Assembly: GCF_002008165.1 (NCBI RefSeq)
Contig: NZ_MRDM01000015.1
Span: 62,001 to 126,000 of the forward strand
From: Rhizobium laguerreae
GTDB lineage: Bacteria; Pseudomonadota; Alphaproteobacteria; Rhizobiales; Rhizobiaceae
Direction: 5' to 3'
DNA: 64,000 nt
Positions within the stretch are counted from its first letter, which is position 1. Every line of letters begins with the position of its first letter. Below are positions 1 through 8,721 of the stretch, in pieces. Below the pieces are notes generated by a model, which was not told the DNA's origin, searched no databases, and was given only the letters and a program-made list of their open reading frames with translations. The position numbers and the translations under genes are program-made.

Positions 1-1
1 C

Positions 2-232
2 CAAGGGTTCGAAACGATCGGTGGCCTTAGCCAAATGGTCAGCAGTGCATACAGGGAGCTGACGGTTGACGACACAGGTGTTATGGCGCTCGATATCCGG
101 CATGATCCTGAAGTATTCACTCTCCGCATTCCGCAAGGCTTCAAGAACGAGACCTTGCCGCTTTGGCAATTCATCCTGCAGCCTAACCCGAAGTTCGGCA
201 AAGCCGATGCAGAGAAGTCTATAGATTTGTAG
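2..232 (+). CDS. C-terminal end of an unidentified protein, cut by the window edge
   Basis: The reading frame is open from base 2 to a TAG stop at 230-232 and gives about 76 residues; the first in-frame ATG is at 35. It probably continues from a gene that begins left of the window. I recognise no motif. It lies 165 bp upstream of a nuclease-like gene on the same strand, so it may belong to the same defence locus. The frame is short and could also be chance or a remnant. Confidence 0.35.
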   Translation, partial: QGFETIGGLSQMVSSAYRELTVDDTGVMALDIRHDPEVFTLRIPQGFKNETLPLWQFILQPNPKFGKADAEKSIDL

Positions 233-396
233 GCGTGCGATAGAGTGAGCCCATAAGCCGAAAAGTAGCAGCTGTTACTTTTCGATCCGGTGGTCTGACA
301 GGCGGCTGACGCGGATAGCTTGGCGGAAGCAGGCAACCTGTTGAGATCGAACGAAATTCTCAATAGAGTTTCAGAGGGGACTCGGGGATTTCGAAA

Positions 397-1221
397 ATGA
401 CTGCGATGCTATCTAAAGAGGTTGAGGTTGACGATGACGTCACCGGGCAACTGTGGACGGTGAAAGACAGGAAGAAGCTGGCGCAACTGATAGCGGTGAT
501 CGCACTCGGTCAAGCACAGCACGCGGTTAGAATAATCGACGAGCTCGAGCCTCTTGCCCCTGCCCTGTCAGCTGCGGAGCTCTTTCGAGGAGCCCGGGGA
601 CAAATGCTTATCAGGGGGACGACCGAGGCACAGAAAGACACATCGCGCTACCATCGAGATGGCTTTCTATTTGAGTGCATCTCATGGATCGTCGCGCGCC
701 AGTCGAGCTCAGCGCGCACTTTCATGAAGGATCCGCATATCGCAGCGACGACGCAGGGTCTGGATGGCCTGGCGATTGAGATGGACTCCGAGAAAGACGT
801 GATGATCGGGGCAACCATATTCGAGGACAAATGCACGGATAACCCGAGGAAGAAGTTCCATAGCGAGGTGATGGTGACCTTCGGGGAGCATCACACGAGC
901 AAGCGGGTCCGAGACCTGGTCGCCAATGCGGTGTCTCTCATAAGAGAGAGCGGGCTCAACGGTTCAGAAGCGACGAAGGCGGCAGCAAGAGTGCTTGACC
1001 GGTCGTTTCGAACCTATAGGGCATCGCTCACGGTAGGTTCGGACATCTCGACCCCACAGCGGCGGAAGAAGCTGTTTAAGGGGTACACTGACCTCGAAGA
1101 GATCAAGAAAGAGCAACGTATTGGAGCAACCTTGATCGTGGAAGAACTCCGCGAATGGTTTCAGGGCCTGGCCGATGAGGTCATCGTCGCCCTCAACGAA
1201 TACGAGGATGCCGATGTTTGA
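397..1221 (+). CDS. Putative PD-(D/E)XK-type nuclease, orphan defence gene
   Basis: This 274-residue protein carries a pattern that fits a restriction-like nuclease fold: a helix with E93 (FLFECISW), then D123 in GLDGLAIE, then a strand ending in E143-D-K145 (IFEDKC). The second half is helical and charged. It recalls the nuclease partners of two-gene nuclease/helicase defence systems such as HamA of Hachiman, but I cannot place it in a family by eye. The ATG at 397 follows a G-rich stretch (GGGGACTCGGGG). The gene overlaps the start of a second, deleted gene (1208-1337), which suggests a two-gene operon that lost its partner. The nuclease call is inference from motif spacing. Confidence 0.5.
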   Translation: MTAMLSKEVEVDDDVTGQLWTVKDRKKLAQLIAVIALGQAQHAVRIIDELEPLAPALSAAELFRGARGQMLIRGTTEAQKDTSRYHRDGFLFECISWIVARQSSSARTFMKDPHIAATTQGLDGLAIEMDSEKDVMIGATIFEDKCTDNPRKKFHSEVMVTFGEHHTSKRVRDLVANAVSLIRESGLNGSEATKAAARVLDRSFRTYRASLTVGSDISTPQRRKKLFKGYTDLEEIKKEQRIGATLIVEELREWFQGLADEVIVALNEYEDADV

Positions 1222-1337
1222 CGTACGGACCGCGGAACTGCTTCGCTCATCGCGAGATCTTAGGACGAGTTCAGCTTCATCGGTTCTATGATGAGACCTA
1301 CTCCTTCCCTGAGCTGGACCTTGACGACGAGCTGTAG
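1208..1337 (+). pseudogene. Fused ends of a deleted gene, possibly a helicase
   Basis: Starting inside the last codons of the nuclease-like gene, an ATG (1208 or 1214) opens a frame reading MFDVRTAELLRSSRDL before it fails. A second frame, entered near 1235, reads HRFYDETYSFPELDLDDEL and ends at TAG 1335-1337. The first part looks like a translationally coupled protein start and the second like an acidic protein C-terminus. The simplest reading is one gene that lost nearly all of its middle by deletion. From memory the start resembles DEAD/DEAH helicases that partner nucleases in defence loci, but this needs a database search. Bases 1338-1723 hold nothing I can support. Confidence 0.4.
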
Positions 1338-1723
1338 TGGCCGGGGTGCTCCGCACAGCCTTAGAAGGCCCAGTCGGCCCGAAGCTGCGATTTCGGCCAA
1401 CTCGAAGAACGTTGTGGGAACATAGCTTGCGGGATTGACCCGCGACGCGCAGGGGGTGAAGCACGTCTATGCCTTGGACGGCTCAAATATTGTAGAGGTT
1501 CGGCGCGGGATGTCTAAACGGCCTTCCGTATCTCTCTCGTGGAACTGTCGAAAAGGCTGGTGCGATGAGCTATCTTAAATTCTGCCTCGGCGTGGCATAA
1601 GCTCGCTTTCAAGATTTCAGCCCGGCAGCTTTCGGTTTCCAGATATCCAGAAAATTCTAGTCGGCATCTTTACGCGACATCTCGGTCAATTAACGAGTGC
1701 CGCTTCGCGCTGAAACGAATGTG

Positions 1724-2371
1724 TTAAAGGAGCAACCGGTCGACATGCATTTGCCGCTGAGCGCGGCGTGCGAAAAGCTGCTTGTAACCCGGCAGACAGG
1801 TGCAGTATTCGGCATTTTCAATGCCTATGATACCGACAACATGGGACGTGCTTTCTGGAGGAATGCGCATTCGACCGTCGCGCAGTGCCCGGAATAAGGC
1901 CTCCCTGTGACCCTCCGCCCCCAGGCTCTCAGCAGTAACCGGATGAAGAACGAGATCGAGCGACCATGCAGGTTCGACACCCATGATCGCTTTGGCACGA
2001 GTACGGCCGCGTTTCTCGTCTATTACCGGGAAGAGGCCTCTCGCGCTTGCGAGCGCGATCGTCGCCGCCTCACCGTCATCGAGTGATGGCGATACTGAAG
2101 TGAGCTTGAAAAACATCTCGAATTCCTGATCCGACAGATCAACCACCGCGACGTGTCCAGCTGCGGAAAGCGCTCGCAGGAATGCCTCTTCGCCATTGCG
2201 ACGGCTCGTCTCATTCTCAAGCTCACCAGCTACGACGTTCGCGACGACGATCGGATTGGGGATCGAAGTAAGGATATCGACCCCGCACCTGGAGGCATGC
2301 AGGTTGATGAGCACGCTCGTATCGAGAACCAAAGGGACGGTATCGTCACTCAGGGAATTTGAGTAGGTCAT
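1724..2371 (-). CDS. PIN-domain protein, probable ribonuclease effector of the operon
   Basis: The 215-residue protein has the acidic set of a PIN nuclease: D17 in LVLDTSVLINL, E50 in the following helix, D98/D99 and E101 in LDDGEAATIALA, and D118 in VIDEK. PIN domains cut RNA using divalent metal and commonly serve as toxins. The C-terminal 60 residues extend past the core without a recognised motif. Its ATG (2369-2371) lies inside the end of the HTH-ImmA/IrrE gene, overlapping by 26 bp, so it is the last gene of a tightly coupled operon. Pairing of PIN proteins with HTH-ImmA/IrrE proteins is a known toxin-antitoxin-like arrangement. The substrate is unknown. Confidence 0.75.
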   Translation of the reverse strand: MTYSNSLSDDTVPLVLDTSVLINLHASRCGVDILTSIPNPIVVANVVAGELENETSRRNGEEAFLRALSAAGHVAVVDLSDQEFEMFFKLTSVSPSLDDGEAATIALASARGLFPVIDEKRGRTRAKAIMGVEPAWSLDLVLHPVTAESLGAEGHREALFRALRDGRMRIPPESTSHVVGIIGIENAEYCTCLPGYKQLFARRAQRQMHVDRLLL

Positions 2372-3536
2372 CCGTCTCTTTTTCCTCGAGCTCGATTTCG
2401 TCGACGATCTCGCGCAGCTGCAGCCTCGTGATTTTCAGGAGTTCGGCGAGCTGTCCCTCAGACATTAGCTCGCGCTTCCAAGCCGCATGTGCCATCAGAC
2501 TCATTCGTTGCGAGACCAACCGATCTGCATCAGCCTTTCCAACGTCGCGCCGGTCTGCAGCGCCCCCAAGAACCTCTCGTGCCTGCTCGTCCGTGATACC
2601 TCCGTTATCTTCAAACCAGGACCACGTTCCCTTCTTCACAAGCCCCAATTCTTCCAAACGCAGAACACAGGCTTGGCGGGAAATCCCATACTGGTCTGCA
2701 AGGAGAATGACGAGGCGGCGGGTCGTCTTTCCAGTGATCTCCTTCAGTTCTCGAAAGCTCTCGCCAAAACTCTCCGCCGGCGCGACGAATGCGCGGCCGA
2801 AGGCATTTGCGTAGCGCTCGTCCCGCGACAGAAATTTCTCGTCCTCTTCGAGGACCTCAGGTACTTGCCGCGTCCCATAGAAATGCCCGGTTTCGTGTGC
2901 CGTGGTCTGGACCCGGCGAGGCAGCGGATGGTTTGCGTTCAGCAGAATGCAAGCGCCCACGTTATCATCGTAAGTGAACAAGCCCGCTACACGTGACTTT
3001 GGAGAAAGGCGCCGCTGGTAAAGGCGAATTCCGAGTCCTTGCTCCACGATGGAAAAGATATCGGCGATCGGGCCTGATCCCAGCCCGAGCCAGTCTCGAA
3101 GTTCTCTCGCATGAGCTTCCCCCAAAGCGACCGCGTCACCCTCGTTGAGGCCCCGCTCCGGAGGATAGTTACGGCGGCGCTGTATACCGAGAATGTTTTC
3201 GAGCTCCACGTCCGCTTTGATCAGGTCATTGAGCAGCCGAATTGCCTCCAGCGTATGTTCGTCTTCCGTCTCTCGGAGCTTGCGAAACCGCGGCATCAGA
3301 TCGGTATGGACGGCCTCGCGTCGCAACAGTGCATTTACCGACACGCCGTAGTGGCGAGCCAAAGTCTGGATCTCCTGGATGCGAACACGTCTTACGCCCT
3401 TCTCGATGGAGACCAGCGTCGGTCGCGAGACGTCGATGAACTGCGCAGCGTCATCTTGGCGAATATCGGCGTTCTCGCGAGCAATCCGGAGACGGCGGCC
3501 GATTTCCTGCGCGCTCAGCTCATTCAGAGCACTCAT
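2346..3536 (-). CDS. HTH (XRE)-ImmA/IrrE metallopeptidase
   Basis: Residues 8-72 form an XRE-type helix-turn-helix (RRLRIARENADIRQDDAAQF and onwards). The middle carries the zinc peptidase motif H214-E-T-G-H218 with a downstream acidic ligand near E240 (RDERYANAFGRAF), as in the COG2856 ImmA/IrrE family. Members cleave repressors or antitoxins under stress. At 396 residues it is longer than simple ImmA proteins and has a helical C-terminal extension. It overlaps the upstream QueC-like gene by 17 bp and the PIN gene by 26 bp. The likely role is sensor and regulator of the operon, repressing its promoter until triggered; that part is inference. Confidence 0.85.
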   Translation of the reverse strand: MSALNELSAQEIGRRLRIARENADIRQDDAAQFIDVSRPTLVSIEKGVRRVRIQEIQTLARHYGVSVNALLRREAVHTDLMPRFRKLRETEDEHTLEAIRLLNDLIKADVELENILGIQRRRNYPPERGLNEGDAVALGEAHARELRDWLGLGSGPIADIFSIVEQGLGIRLYQRRLSPKSRVAGLFTYDDNVGACILLNANHPLPRRVQTTAHETGHFYGTRQVPEVLEEDEKFLSRDERYANAFGRAFVAPAESFGESFRELKEITGKTTRRLVILLADQYGISRQACVLRLEELGLVKKGTWSWFEDNGGITDEQAREVLGGAADRRDVGKADADRLVSQRMSLMAHAAWKRELMSEGQLAELLKITRLQLREIVDEIELEEKETDDLLKFPE

Positions 3537-4914
3537 AGCGGCCTCCGTCCATCCAGTTTTTCAAGAAGCTTTTTTCACCTTGCGCGGACAAGAAGGTCCG
3601 CCATTCTTGGGCATGCGTCATCAACATTATTCTCAGGTTTCGAAGGGTTTGCTCATAGGCCTCACCAGTCGCGGCGGCAATCTGTGAAGCGAATGGCCGT
3701 AACGCTGCATCGGGCAATTCCGACATCGTGGCGAGGTGGTCGAGATGGCGAGCCCCCACGCTTCCGTATTCAACCATGATGGCGCGATCAGCGTCGTTGG
3801 TGATGCTCGCGAGCGCCGAATCAACTTCTGCAGCGGATAGATCCGAGACAACATAGGTGTCAATCGGCTCTAAGATTTCTGCCGCGTGAAGGCTCATTCG
3901 GCGCAAGAGGCAGGCAGCGCAGAGACCGCATTGCCGCCGGTGCTCGGCATTGACGATCCTGCGCGTCTGCCAGCACGAACGGGTATTGATCAAATGCTGG
4001 TGTTTCCTGCCTGGCAAACCTAGGAACGCCTTCATCGTCTCACCTTTGGTCGACCATAGGCGTGGCTGTTCGAACTTTATGATGCAGTCGAGCAAAGCCC
4101 GCGTGAACCGCTCCATCTTTCTGAAGAACGCCGGAAAATTCCGGTAATCAGTGTAGATATTATAAAGCGGTACGAGAACCGGTCCCAGCGCGCCTTGCCC
4201 GCTTTCGGGCACGATAATCCTGCTTATATTGGAAAGATGCGAGGCAATCGTCGCCATTGCCGCGAACTGGAAACCGCGAGATCGGAAGCTACTCTCCTTG
4301 CCCTTGAAGCCCTTCACCCGGAACGGAATCTGAGTGAAGTGGCTGTCGCCATCCATCCGGCGCTGTTTGGTGCTGGCAACGCGGATACACAACGCCTCGG
4401 AGGGAGGACCGCTCAGCGCGGACACTGCGCGCGAATCCAATCCGTTGCTATAGGCGATCGCGAAAGTCTTCGGCTGCTCAAACATAAGCGGTACCTGCCG
4501 CCAACCTATCGGAGACGCGTTGGCGGCTTTGAGAAAGGTGAAACGCCAGCTGTCGCCGGTCAGAAAGTTCATGGCGCTTCGGAGTGACGACTGAACCTCA
4601 GGTCTCGACCAGCATGCGTGGTCGATGACCGGGATCGTAACATGCAGATTGCGGAGCCACGATGCCGGCCGCCTCCACCGGCGATCGGCGAACTCGATCG
4701 CGGCTGCCAAGACCATCAGGTCATAGTGTTTGGCCGCAAACCCCTTCACGTCAAAGGTATCAAGAATATCTGGAACGAACTGTATATGCTTGCCGATCTC
4801 GGCAATGACAGTTTTATCGAATCCTGGGCATTGGACGGCCTGGCCCTTCTCAACAGCGAAAAGGAGCTTTTCCTGCTGGACCTCTGCGAGCGCTTCAGCC
4901 TTCATCTGGTCCAT
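3520..4914 (-). CDS. QueC-like PP-loop protein with four-Cys zinc site
   Basis: This 464-residue protein has a central domain like QueC (7-cyano-7-deazaguanine synthase). The ATP pyrophosphatase loop S156-N-G-L-D-S161 is present. A zinc site of C314 plus C329-x2-C332-x2-C335 (CGLCAAC) is also present. It is about twice the length of housekeeping QueC, with 150 extra residues in front and 110 behind. QueC-like proteins occur in the Qat and type IV CBASS anti-phage systems, where they are thought to modify a protein partner rather than make queuosine. No queD, queE or folE gene is nearby, which also argues against a biosynthetic role. It overlaps both neighbours. Confidence 0.75.
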   Translation of the reverse strand: MDQMKAEALAEVQQEKLLFAVEKGQAVQCPGFDKTVIAEIGKHIQFVPDILDTFDVKGFAAKHYDLMVLAAAIEFADRRWRRPASWLRNLHVTIPVIDHACWSRPEVQSSLRSAMNFLTGDSWRFTFLKAANASPIGWRQVPLMFEQPKTFAIAYSNGLDSRAVSALSGPPSEALCIRVASTKQRRMDGDSHFTQIPFRVKGFKGKESSFRSRGFQFAAMATIASHLSNISRIIVPESGQGALGPVLVPLYNIYTDYRNFPAFFRKMERFTRALLDCIIKFEQPRLWSTKGETMKAFLGLPGRKHQHLINTRSCWQTRRIVNAEHRRQCGLCAACLLRRMSLHAAEILEPIDTYVVSDLSAAEVDSALASITNDADRAIMVEYGSVGARHLDHLATMSELPDAALRPFASQIAAATGEAYEQTLRNLRIMLMTHAQEWRTFLSAQGEKSFLKNWMDGGRYECSE

Positions 4915-5470
4915 CGTTCACATCCGTGCGCGCGGTCCGGCGGAACGCGTTCTTGTTGCCATTCTCGAGGGCAGCACAAATGCTACCAACATCGATACTC
5001 GCGAAGGTTTCTCGATTCCGCTGAATGCCTTTTGCAAAATCCGATCGGCTCATATCTCCAACATCTCTGGCGCGAAGACATTCCTCGTGGATACGATTTT
5101 TAGCGTTTTCGAGAAGTTCGCTGACAGCGCTCCCGAGGGCCACATCGAGCGATTTTCGTTCCGACGTCCCCTCCCGAAGATTGCAGAGGAGATTTCGTTC
5201 GAGCGCATCGCCGAGACACGAGCGCTCGTTGTTGTCGAAGATGGATTCAGTCGCGGCGACGGAATCCAGATCCATCTGGTCACGCGACGCGCGTGAATCC
5301 AATTCACGATAGAGGCGGTCGAATGCCTTCGTATCGATCGCCCCAAGTACGCTGTGACAGGCCTGCTTAGCACGCTCATCCTGGGAGGCCGCGTCGTTGA
5401 CGAGGTCCCGTCCATACTGCTTCCACTTATTGCTCAATGCAGAATTTCGGAAAGGTCCGTCGGTCATCAT
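4895..5470 (-). CDS. Unknown protein, first gene of the QueC/ImmA/PIN operon
   Basis: The protein is about 191 residues, mostly helical and charged, and begins MMTDGPFRNSALSNKW. I recognise no domain. The frame extends upstream to a TTG at 5515, but ATG ATG at 5465-5470 with GGAGG immediately ahead is the better start. It overlaps the QueC-like gene by 20 bp and leads a four-gene operon. Its glycine-containing, Pro-Phe-rich N-terminus is notable because QueC-like defence enzymes are thought to modify the N-terminal region of a partner encoded next to them. That makes this protein a candidate substrate, which is inference only. Confidence 0.6.
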   Translation of the reverse strand: MMTDGPFRNSALSNKWKQYGRDLVNDAASQDERAKQACHSVLGAIDTKAFDRLYRELDSRASRDQMDLDSVAATESIFDNNERSCLGDALERNLLCNLREGTSERKSLDVALGSAVSELLENAKNRIHEECLRARDVGDMSRSDFAKGIQRNRETFASIDVGSICAALENGNKNAFRRTARTDVNDGPDEG

Positions 5471-5530
5471 CGCCTCCAATGTTTGCAATGTAGTGGTAAA
5501 AGCTGACAAAGTCAATATCTACATAAAAAT
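5471..5530 (-). promoter_or_regulatory. Candidate promoter/operator region of the QueC/ImmA/PIN operon
   Basis: The short region ahead of the operon is AT-rich. It holds the inverted repeat TGTAG (5489-5493) and CTACA (5519-5523), with a smaller symmetric word GACAAAGTC (5505-5513) between. An HTH protein is encoded in the operon and could bind here. No clear -35/-10 pair can be fixed by eye. Confidence 0.25.
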
Positions 5531-5775
5531 ATCTGACAATTCCGTAATGCGGTTACTGGCTGACTTGGAGGAGAAGTGTTGAGGGAACGCACCAAAACGA
5601 CACGGTGCATGGGCAGCTATGACGAAAGCAATAATGCTAAGGGGTCGAGGCACGGCATCATATTATTGCCCAACCGCTTGAATCCGATAACGATATATGC
5701 AGCTTAATCTGCCATAGATTGCCGATTGCACATATTCGCTGCTCGCGGGATTATTCCGCGGACATCGCTACTTGG

Positions 5776-6675
5776 ATGGTTTGTATGGACTCTGACGCAA
5801 TCGTTTCTCTGACTGGTTCGGATTTCAATTATCATTACAAGGAGCTTCCGACCCGCTGCTCTGACAGTGAGATCCAAAACTATATCAGCCGGACACGAGA
5901 TCTATTTGATCCGATCGCGCGTGCTTTTGAAGATGCACACAACACCGAATGGTTTATCCGAAGCTATCTGGCACTAAAATACGTCCTTGGCTCTACGGTT
6001 CTAGCGAATTCTGCTGAGTATGCCGAAGAACGTAACCTGCAGGTGACCCTGCCTTATCTGCGATACTATATGCTACTGAACTGTAGCCGCGCATTTCTCC
6101 TGACGCTTCCGTGCCTTGGTTGGCGGGGCGAAAAAACAATCGAAATGACGCACAACAATATCCTCAACCTGACCGGTGACAAACTGAAGCGCCTCGGTCA
6201 GCGCCACGAAGATACGGTGAAACCGAGGCTACTCGCTGCAAAAGACCAACGGGAATTGTTCTCGTACAGGTTTCCATCAACAGCTTTGCGCATATTTGGT
6301 GATGACATTGTATCCGTTGACGAGGCTATAGACATCGCTCGCCTTCTGACGGACTTGGCGCAAATCAATCTCGCCTGCCTCGAAAGTCGGGTGGAAAGGT
6401 ATCATCCGAAGAGGAGGTTCGGCCTGCTCGATGTCGACGACATGTGGCATACGATGCAGTACGACGTTGTCACGGCACCTCTCATTGATGACGAGGATTA
6501 CAACCGAGTTGCATATTTCGTTCGGAAGTACACGGGCCCCACATGCTTGGGAGCCCTAGCTACGGATGGACTCGTCGATGAGTTCTTCAGCGCGTGGTCG
6601 CCACTAAACGACATAGATGATGAGGGCGCCTTCAATGCCGACCGCCAGTGTAATCTGTTGCTGGATATATGGTGA
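5776..6675 (+). CDS. Unknown protein in defence island
   Basis: A frame of about 299 residues with no domain I recognise. Starts are possible at TTG 5719, ATG 5776 or ATG 5785; the last has GGATGG about eight bases upstream. The middle is rich in aromatic and hydrophobic residues (YLALKYVLGS, LPYLRYYMLLNCSRAFLLT) and may form a helical bundle rather than true membrane spans. The C-terminus is acidic. It is transcribed divergently from the QueC operon and precedes a Shedu gene, so it may be a further defence gene or a regulator. Bases 6676-7069 downstream hold no gene I can support. Confidence 0.55.
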   Translation: MVCMDSDAIVSLTGSDFNYHYKELPTRCSDSEIQNYISRTRDLFDPIARAFEDAHNTEWFIRSYLALKYVLGSTVLANSAEYAEERNLQVTLPYLRYYMLLNCSRAFLLTLPCLGWRGEKTIEMTHNNILNLTGDKLKRLGQRHEDTVKPRLLAAKDQRELFSYRFPSTALRIFGDDIVSVDEAIDIARLLTDLAQINLACLESRVERYHPKRRFGLLDVDDMWHTMQYDVVTAPLIDDEDYNRVAYFVRKYTGPTCLGALATDGLVDEFFSAWSPLNDIDDEGAFNADRQCNLLLDIW

Positions 6676-7093
6676 TATCCCGATAGGTTTGATCGTAACA
6701 AAGCGCACCCATAATAGAGGACATTATTATTAGTATTCAGCGTGTTGATCTTTTCAGAAATTTGCAGTTTGCAGTTCGATTCCGACCAATTGCATTGCAG
6801 CGGGTAGAGCTCTCCCAGGCCTAACGAACTTCCTGTCGGCGTCGAGAGCTTTGCCTGCTCTGCGCCCTCATCTCGGCCGAATAGGGAGCCGAGACGATAT
6901 CTCGGTACTGTCATCGGCGGCAGGCTCATATTAACGGCTGCATCGAGGTGCGAAGCTCGGCGCCCGACTTCCCGCTCCAGCTGCAATACAGGTTGGGGTC
7001 CAGCGACATCGCTATCCCCATCTTTATGCCAATCTGCACCCTTTAAGTGGCGATATCGCGCCGGACCAGTTGCCTGCGGCGACCAGCGCAGTC

Positions 7094-8650
7094 ATGTTAT
7101 CGGTAGTGGGAGACGAAAGAACAGTGGTCGAAGGTAATAAGCCGAAAGTTCAGCAGGTTAGGGAAAGGATTGAGGACGGTTCCATCCTGTTCCTTTATAC
7201 GCAGCCTAACGGATATCAAGAGTTCACCGTCAAGGTGACCGATGGGATGCGTGAATTCCTAATCGAGGAAGGAAACGCACAGGTGTTGGACTTCGGCAGC
7301 CACGAAATACTGTTGGCCGAATACGACCCAGAGCTGAAGCTGCTCACCACCTATCCAACGATCCTTCTCCCCCGAAGCGCGTACTTTGGCATCAACAAAT
7401 ACCGCTCGATCCAGCGCATCAGTGTCGATGAGGCTATGCCCATCTTCGATGATGAGGAGGATGACGACGGCAGATATCACTTCCGCCAGTTTCCGGCTGG
7501 TTTCAGTTATGACCCGTTCGACGGATTTGGGCTGATATACATGCTGCGCTTCATTGTGGAAGCCATCGAAGAATTCGATAACGTCGATGAAATCCGCATC
7601 ACTCGTGGTTCCGAGACCTCTATTGAGGACCGCATTTTCTTTCTGCCGAGGGCGATTTACGAACCGATCCGCAAAACACTAAACCGCACCCATAAAGCCG
7701 CCGTTGATTTCGCCAATGTTGAGAAAAAGAACTTCCTCCTATCAGACCTCGTCTTCCCCCTGAAACCAATAAGTGAGCAGCGACCCATTGTGCGTCGCAC
7801 AAAGGGGGATCTCCACGCGATCCTCGATGCTGCTATCAACGCTCCTGGGAGGCGATCACAAGCGCGATCGACGAACCAGTCAGCGGCCGTCCGTGTTGTT
7901 AAATCGTCCGCGAAAGAGCTCCTCAACGAAAACCACGATGAACTTCTCGAGCTCAATCGGGAGATCGAGCTCGTTACGCTGGAAGATGTGATCACAAAAT
8001 TTGAGGCCAGGCTTGCCGACAAAACACTGAAGGAAGGGAGTTGGCAAAAGTTTTTGTCCAAAAACCCGTTCATCCTCCGGCTGGCGTTCGGGCTGCCCGC
8101 TATCATATTCAAGGAACAGATGCCGGTCGGCGGGTTGGACATTGACAACAAGGGCGGCAAGCTCGCCGATTTCGTCGTCAAAAGCGGAGCGATCGGCAAT
8201 CTATCCATCGTCGAGATCAAGACGCCCAAAGCGAAACTACTCGGCAAGACGGAATATCGTGGCGGCATTCATGCGCCCTCCTCTGGTATCTCTGGAGCGG
8301 TGACGCAGGTCATGGACCAGCGGTACCTTCTCCAGGAAAATATTGGCCAGCTTTTAAAATACTCTCGAGGAGAGGAGGCCTTCACATATGCCGTCGGGTG
8401 CATCGTCATTATAGGCACCACCCCGACTATCGAAGCGCACAAAAAATCCTTCGAGCTGTATCGTAACAACCTCCGCGGCGTTGTGGTCATTACTTTCGAC
8501 GAACTGCTGGAGAAACTGAAGGCACTTCATCAGTTTCTTGCAGAGCCTTCGACGGAGGACATGGAGGAGACCGACGAGGTGAGCGATACCATCGACTACG
8601 GAATCGGCGAAGATGAGGATCTGGAAGACGACGACGACGGCGAAGAATAG
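7094..8650 (+). CDS. sduA: Shedu-type anti-phage nuclease (SduA, DUF4263)
   Basis: The C-terminal part carries the Shedu nuclease signature: WQKFLSKNPFILRLAFG, then the metal-binding strand with D in GGKLADFVV (about residue 358), then VEIKTPKAKL (about 373) and a conserved Gln/Arg helix QVMDQRYL. This is a PD-(D/E)XK-type fold used as a single-gene anti-phage system. The N-terminal 270 residues are a variable sensor-like region, as is common in Shedu proteins. The tail is strongly acidic (EDEDLEDDDDGEE). I chose the ATG at 7094; a TTG at 7070 in the same frame is possible. About 518 residues is larger than the smallest family members but normal for those with an N-terminal extension. Confidence 0.85.
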   Translation: MLSVVGDERTVVEGNKPKVQQVRERIEDGSILFLYTQPNGYQEFTVKVTDGMREFLIEEGNAQVLDFGSHEILLAEYDPELKLLTTYPTILLPRSAYFGINKYRSIQRISVDEAMPIFDDEEDDDGRYHFRQFPAGFSYDPFDGFGLIYMLRFIVEAIEEFDNVDEIRITRGSETSIEDRIFFLPRAIYEPIRKTLNRTHKAAVDFANVEKKNFLLSDLVFPLKPISEQRPIVRRTKGDLHAILDAAINAPGRRSQARSTNQSAAVRVVKSSAKELLNENHDELLELNREIELVTLEDVITKFEARLADKTLKEGSWQKFLSKNPFILRLAFGLPAIIFKEQMPVGGLDIDNKGGKLADFVVKSGAIGNLSIVEIKTPKAKLLGKTEYRGGIHAPSSGISGAVTQVMDQRYLLQENIGQLLKYSRGEEAFTYAVGCIVIIGTTPTIEAHKKSFELYRNNLRGVVVITFDELLEKLKALHQFLAEPSTEDMEETDEVSDTIDYGIGEDEDLEDDDDGEE

Positions 8651-8721
8651 TGCGCTCTCATGGCGCATTGCTCGGATTTAACCGCGAAAGCCAAGCGCGG
8701 TAAAAATTGAGGCGGGGGCTG

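Noticed and set aside
964..1464. Long minus-strand open frame opposite the nuclease-like gene
   Set aside because: It is the antisense of a protein-like gene and has low-complexity Arg/Ser sequence.
2346..5470. A standard Qat defence system
   Set aside because: The QueC-like gene fits, but no KAP-type ATPase or TatD-type nuclease gene is present; peptidase and PIN genes take their place.
6755..6850. tRNA-like words (GTTCGATTCC, GGGTAGAGC) close together
   Set aside because: The T-loop-like word comes before the D-loop-like word and neither forms a paired stem, so no tRNA or permuted tRNA is supported.
7657..8268. Minus-strand open frame inside the Shedu gene
   Set aside because: It is rich in Ser/Arg as expected for the antisense of coding DNA, and the plus strand has clear Shedu motifs.
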